From positions 1 through 26,191 of the forward strand of contig CABRZL010000023.1 of NCBI GenBank assembly GCA_902475435.1: DNA of 26,191 bases. Reading direction: 5' to 3'. Below, one piece after another: positions 23,184-26,191 of this stretch. Numbering within the stretch: position 1 is the stretch's first letter; each line of letters starts with the position of its first letter. The notes beneath the pieces are model-generated. The model did no database searches. It had not been told where the DNA came from and saw only the letters and a list, made by a program, of their open reading frames with translations. Origin of the DNA: an uncultured Eubacteriales bacterium (GTDB taxonomy: Bacteria; Bacillota; Clostridia; Oscillospirales; Oscillospiraceae). The translations under genes and the position numbers were made by a program.

Positions 23184-24329
23184 TTACCCGAGGCACACAC
23201 TTTCCCTGGCCATCTGGTCCGCGCGAAGAATTTCTTCCAGGCTTGGATGATCCACTACGGCAACCGCATCCATGGCCCGGCGTACCAGTCTGGGGATGTC
23301 ATTAAATCCAATTTTATCCTCCAAAAACAGACCCACTGCAGCTTCATTGGCGCCATTTAATACTGCACAGGCTGTCCCGCCCCGTTTCGCAGCCTCCACA
23401 GCATAAGCAAGACAAGGAAAATTTTCCATATCTGGAGGCAGAAACGTTAAACTTCCGCAGGATAAAAGATCCAGTCTCTGACAAGGCGCATCTAGGCGAT
23501 TGGGGTATGTCAGCGCTAGCTGAATTGGAATGCGCATATCCGGAACGCCAAGCTGCGCCAAAACAGCCCCATCCCTGAACTCCACTAAGGAATGAACCAC
23601 GCTCTGCCGGTGGATGACTACATCCACTTTCTCCTTTGGCAGACGATACAGCCGCATGGCTTCAATAACCTCCAGCCCTTTGTTCATCATAGTGGCAGAA
23701 TCAATGGTAATTTTTGGCCCCATCGTCCAGGTGGGATGTTGAAATGCATCCTCTTTTTTTATTGTTTCCAATTCCTCAAACTTTTTTCCATAAAAAGGAC
23801 CGCCAGAAGCTGTTAATATCAGTCTCTGAATTTCACTTTTGTCATGACATCCCATAAGACACTGGAAAATTGCGCTATGTTCGGAATCCACAGGAATGAT
23901 TTCAGCACCGCAACGGTCTGCTGTTTCCATTACCAGCTCTCCAGCACAGACCAGCGTCTCTTTATTGGCAAGACCAATACGCTTTTTTGCTTCCAGAGCC
24001 GCCAGCGTGGGCCGCAGTCCGACCATACCCATGACAGCCGTAATGACCACATCGGCCTCCGCCATTGTGGCCGCTTCCATCAGGTGCTCCATTCCGCTCT
24101 TTACTGTAATCGGTAGCCCGGACAGTCGGCTTCGCAATCTCTTTGCTGCCTCTTCATTTCCCATGACACATAAACGTGGCAAAAACCGTTTGGCTTGTTC
24201 CTCCATACGATCTACATTCTCATTGGCAGTCAGAGCGCAGACCTGTACTCCTAAATGCTCCGCTACCGAAAGGGTTTGCCGACCAATCGATCCTGTACTT
24301 CCTAAAATAGATATAGTCCTGGTTTTCAT
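23184..24329 (-). CDS. dxr: 1-deoxy-D-xylulose 5-phosphate reductoisomerase
   Basis: This 381-residue protein is the second enzyme of the MEP pathway (DXP to MEP, NADPH-dependent). The NADPH loop is LGSTGSIGRQT (10-19). The metal ligands are D148 and E150 in PVDSEHSAIFQC and E220 in MMNKGLEVIEA. The flexible loop HPTWTMGPKITIDSATMM and TASGGPFYGKK are complete. The ribosome site is poor (AGAAAGTG). A 198-base gap separates it from cdsA, so it may be expressed from its own promoter. Confidence 0.97.
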   Translation of the reverse strand: MKTRTISILGSTGSIGRQTLSVAEHLGVQVCALTANENVDRMEEQAKRFLPRLCVMGNEEAAKRLRSRLSGLPITVKSGMEHLMEAATMAEADVVITAVMGMVGLRPTLAALEAKKRIGLANKETLVCAGELVMETADRCGAEIIPVDSEHSAIFQCLMGCHDKSEIQRLILTASGGPFYGKKFEELETIKKEDAFQHPTWTMGPKITIDSATMMNKGLEVIEAMRLYRLPKEKVDVVIHRQSVVHSLVEFRDGAVLAQLGVPDMRIPIQLALTYPNRLDAPCQRLDLLSCGSLTFLPPDMENFPCLAYAVEAAKRGGTACAVLNGANEAAVGLFLEDKIGFNDIPRLVRRAMDAVAVVDHPSLEEILRADQMARESVCLG

Positions 24330-24527
24330 TGATATGACACACTTTCTAAGAAAAATACTTTCTCAAATCTTCCTCGCGCAGACAATAAACCTAATCCCAT
24401 ATAAACAGATATGTCCTCCAACCCGCCATTATAACTCAATACCTCTTTCACGCCGCAAACTCAGCCCTGAATTCAATGCAAATACAAAGGGCCATCATAG
24501 ATCGATGATATATTGATATTTTACTTC
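24330..24527 (-). promoter_or_regulatory. 198-base gap between cdsA and dxr, possible internal promoter
   Basis: This is the only sizeable gap in an otherwise compact cluster. On the minus strand it contains an exact TATAAT (24428-24433), but no convincing -35 hexamer 16-18 bases upstream. If used, it would drive dxr-rseP-ispG-polC with a leader of about 95 bases. No terminator, gene or RNA fold was recognised. Confidence 0.35.
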
Positions 24528-25337
24528 CTACAGAATGGGGAGCATAAGCATCAGGAGTTCTATCACAGGTGCAGCAAAAATTACACTGTCGAACCGATCC
24601 AACACACCGCCATGGGCACGGAACAGGGTTCCGTAATCCTTAATGCCGGTTTCGCGCTTAATCATGGAGAAAGACAAATCCCCCACAATAGATACAAGCG
24701 ACCCCAATAATCCATAGATGATAGCAAAGAAGTAGTGATATTGCAGATGGAATCCAAACTGCATCACAAGGCCATATATCACCATGGACAGCGCGCCCGC
24801 CAGTACACCGCCTACCGCACCTTCCACCGTTTTGTGTGGGGAAAGTATGGGAGCCATCTTGTGCTTTCCTAAAAATCTCCCGGCAAAATAAGCACCTGCA
24901 TCCGCGATAAATGGAATCATGATTGGAATTAACACCAGATACCGGCCGGAATCCATGAGAAGAATCCGCGCAATACTGGAAAGACACACCGGAATTACAA
25001 TTCCAGCAAACAAACAGCCTGTGACACTTTCAAACTTAACTTCCGGATACGCAAAAAGCGCCTCCAAAAACAGCAACAGCCCAAAGATTGTCACACCAAC
25101 TGCACCGGGGACAACGGGACAGTCAATATAACTCCAGAGCGGCATCAAGATGGCCATGCCCATACTATAGAGCATCATACGAGTATGCCGGACAATCCCA
25201 GTTGTATATAACATCTCCCGCGCGCCAATGGCTGACAGCAGTGAAATTGCAATGACCGTAATAATCTTAGGACACACTAACAGGATCACCAGCAGCAGAG
25301 GAATTCCCACCGCCGCCACAAGCAGTCTTGATTTCAT
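24528..25337 (-). CDS. cdsA: Phosphatidate cytidylyltransferase
   Basis: This 269-residue integral membrane enzyme makes CDP-diacylglycerol from phosphatidic acid and CTP. It has about eight hydrophobic helices, beginning with LVAAVGIPLLLVILLVCP. The family signature near the C-terminus reads SMIKRETGIKDYGTLF then RAHGGVLDRFDS. FIADAGAYFAGRFLGKHKMAP with SPHKTVEGAVGG is the conserved cytosolic region. It begins three bases after the uppS stop. Confidence 0.95.
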   Translation of the reverse strand: MKSRLLVAAVGIPLLLVILLVCPKIITVIAISLLSAIGAREMLYTTGIVRHTRMMLYSMGMAILMPLWSYIDCPVVPGAVGVTIFGLLLFLEALFAYPEVKFESVTGCLFAGIVIPVCLSSIARILLMDSGRYLVLIPIMIPFIADAGAYFAGRFLGKHKMAPILSPHKTVEGAVGGVLAGALSMVIYGLVMQFGFHLQYHYFFAIIYGLLGSLVSIVGDLSFSMIKRETGIKDYGTLFRAHGGVLDRFDSVIFAAPVIELLMLMLPIL

Positions 25338-25340
25338 GGC

Positions 25341-26075
25341 TCAAATTCCTCCAAACCGCCGGTTTCTGGCCCGAAACGCCTCGATGGCCTTATCCAGCTC
25401 CTTCTCGTTAAAGTCCGGCCAAAGCACATCAGTAAAATAGAATTCCGAATAGGCCGCCTGCCATAACAGGAAGTTGGAAATCCTCAGCTCTCCGCCGGGA
25501 CGTATAATAAGATCCGGATCCGGTATGTCCGCAGAATACAGCAGGGACGAAAACATCTCTGAGGTAAGATTATTCGGATCCATTCCGGTTTCAACACATG
25601 TTTGAGCCCATCGGCTTGCTGCTCGAAGAATCTCGTCTCGGCTGCCATAGTTGATACACATATTCACCTGAGAATCCACATAAACCTCAGATTCCTTTTT
25701 GGCTTCCTCGGCCAGTTCCTGCAATTCGGGACTCAAAACAGACATATCCCCAAAAAAGCAAATTCTTACATGATTTTTCTGCATATCCCGGATGGCCTCT
25801 ATCAAATAGTCCCGCATTAACGACATAATTTTAGAAACCTCCTCCTGGGGACGCTTCCAATTTTCCGTCGAAAAAGCATAGACTGTCAGATATTTCACGC
25901 CGATCTCTCGACAGTACAATGCAATTTTACGAAAGGTCTCCGCTCCAGCCGCGTGACCCGCCGTCCTGGGCAGCAAACGATTTTTTGCCCAGCGTCCATT
26001 TCCATCCATAATGATTGCAATATGTTGGGGCACTTGGAGCGATTGCTCTCGTTTTTTCAATATTGCCATGGTCAT
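25341..26075 (-). CDS. uppS: Isoprenyl transferase (undecaprenyl diphosphate synthase)
   Basis: This 244-residue cis-prenyltransferase elongates FPP with IPP to make the undecaprenyl carrier lipid for cell-wall synthesis. Catalytic D24 lies in HIAIIMDGNGRWAKN. Further motifs are TVYAFSTENWKRP, the MCINYGSRDEI stretch, DLIIRPGGELRISNFLLWQ and YSEFYFTDVLWPDF. The likely start is the first or second ATG (26075 or 26069); GGAGAG lies upstream. The region just upstream reads as a foreign protein fragment joined at this start, so the first few codons may not be native. frr, which often precedes uppS, is not seen. Confidence 0.95.
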   Translation of the reverse strand: MTMAILKKREQSLQVPQHIAIIMDGNGRWAKNRLLPRTAGHAAGAETFRKIALYCREIGVKYLTVYAFSTENWKRPQEEVSKIMSLMRDYLIEAIRDMQKNHVRICFFGDMSVLSPELQELAEEAKKESEVYVDSQVNMCINYGSRDEILRAASRWAQTCVETGMDPNNLTSEMFSSLLYSADIPDPDLIIRPGGELRISNFLLWQAAYSEFYFTDVLWPDFNEKELDKAIEAFRARNRRFGGI

Positions 26076-26190
26076 CCACGATCTCTCCTGAGATATCTAA
26101 TGTTCTACCATCTCTGCTTTCTGCCTTGAATGCGACTACGCAGGCGGTATTTAATATCAATCGGCCCCCTTCCGGATAGAATGAGACTGT
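26062..26190 (-). pseudogene. Edge fragment resembling a Bacteroidota alpha-2-macroglobulin-like protein
   Basis: Reading leftward from the window edge, 43 open codons encode blocks typical of MG2/A2M-like surface proteins of Bacteroidota: SFYPEGGRL, VVAFKAESRDGR and LDISGEIVDDHGN. I recognise the spacing FxPEGGxL...VAFKA...G...(V/I)SGxIxD..GN from that family; this is recall, not a search. The fragment runs to about the uppS start codon in a different frame and then loses all resemblance. It has no start and no proper end. A chimeric assembly joint is likely; a true transferred remnant or chance are the alternatives. Confidence 0.45.
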
Positions 26191-26191
26191 G

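Noticed and set aside
1..26191. CRISPR array, prophage or defence island
   Set aside because: No evenly spaced direct repeats, phage structural genes or defence nucleases were found on either strand.

Overview
The window reads as a chromosomal segment of a Gram-positive, low-to-mid-GC anaerobe of the class Clostridia (Oscillospirales-like). This rests on a PolC-type replicase, a short HisG paired with HisZ, IreB, a YerC-type TrpR-family regulator, the uppS-cdsA-dxr-rseP-ispG-polC order typical of Firmicutes, and a secreted SH3/NlpC-P60 wall hydrolase. The taxon is inferred from gene content, not from a marker search.

Layout. Bases 1-3.4 kb are mobile DNA: a decayed IS3-family element (orfA intact, orfB broken and missing catalytic residues), the 3' remnant of an IS110-family transposase that it probably interrupted, and then an apparently intact second IS110-family element. 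That element has a long structured 5' non-coding region that could encode a bridge RNA. Bases 3.4-3.85 kb hold hairpins that look like leftward terminators. Bases 3853-4320 carry five leftward tRNA genes (transcribed Val-Asp-Phe-Gly-Cys) behind a perfect-consensus sigma-A promoter. Bases 4458-6398 are a leftward operon yerC - SAM methyltransferase - hslO. purA (6555-7829) is divergent from it and ends in two terminator hairpins facing a leftward pair: a small unknown gene plus the SH3/NlpC-P60 protein. ireB follows (9905-10150).

Bases 10265-16655 are a tightly packed leftward histidine operon, hisZ-G-D-B-H-A-F-I-E, in which most junctions overlap by 4 bases. hisC and a histidinol-phosphatase are not in the window. 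Its promoter carries a perfect 14-base palindrome over the -10 box. A partial match lies in the promoter spacer of the yerC gene in the same window, which suggests a YerC/HisR-type repressor circuit. Bases 16737-26075 are the leftward cluster uppS-cdsA-dxr-rseP-ispG-polC, covering undecaprenyl phosphate, phospholipid and MEP isoprenoid synthesis, intramembrane proteolysis and DNA replication.

The last ~130 bases are odd. They read as an open frame resembling an internal piece of a Bacteroidota alpha-2-macroglobulin-like protein, joined directly onto the start of uppS. With an IS element at the left edge, this suggests that both window ends may be assembly boundaries. No CRISPR array, prophage or defence cassette was seen. 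The most interesting material is the IS110 5' structured RNA region, the his/YerC operator pair and the right-edge chimera.
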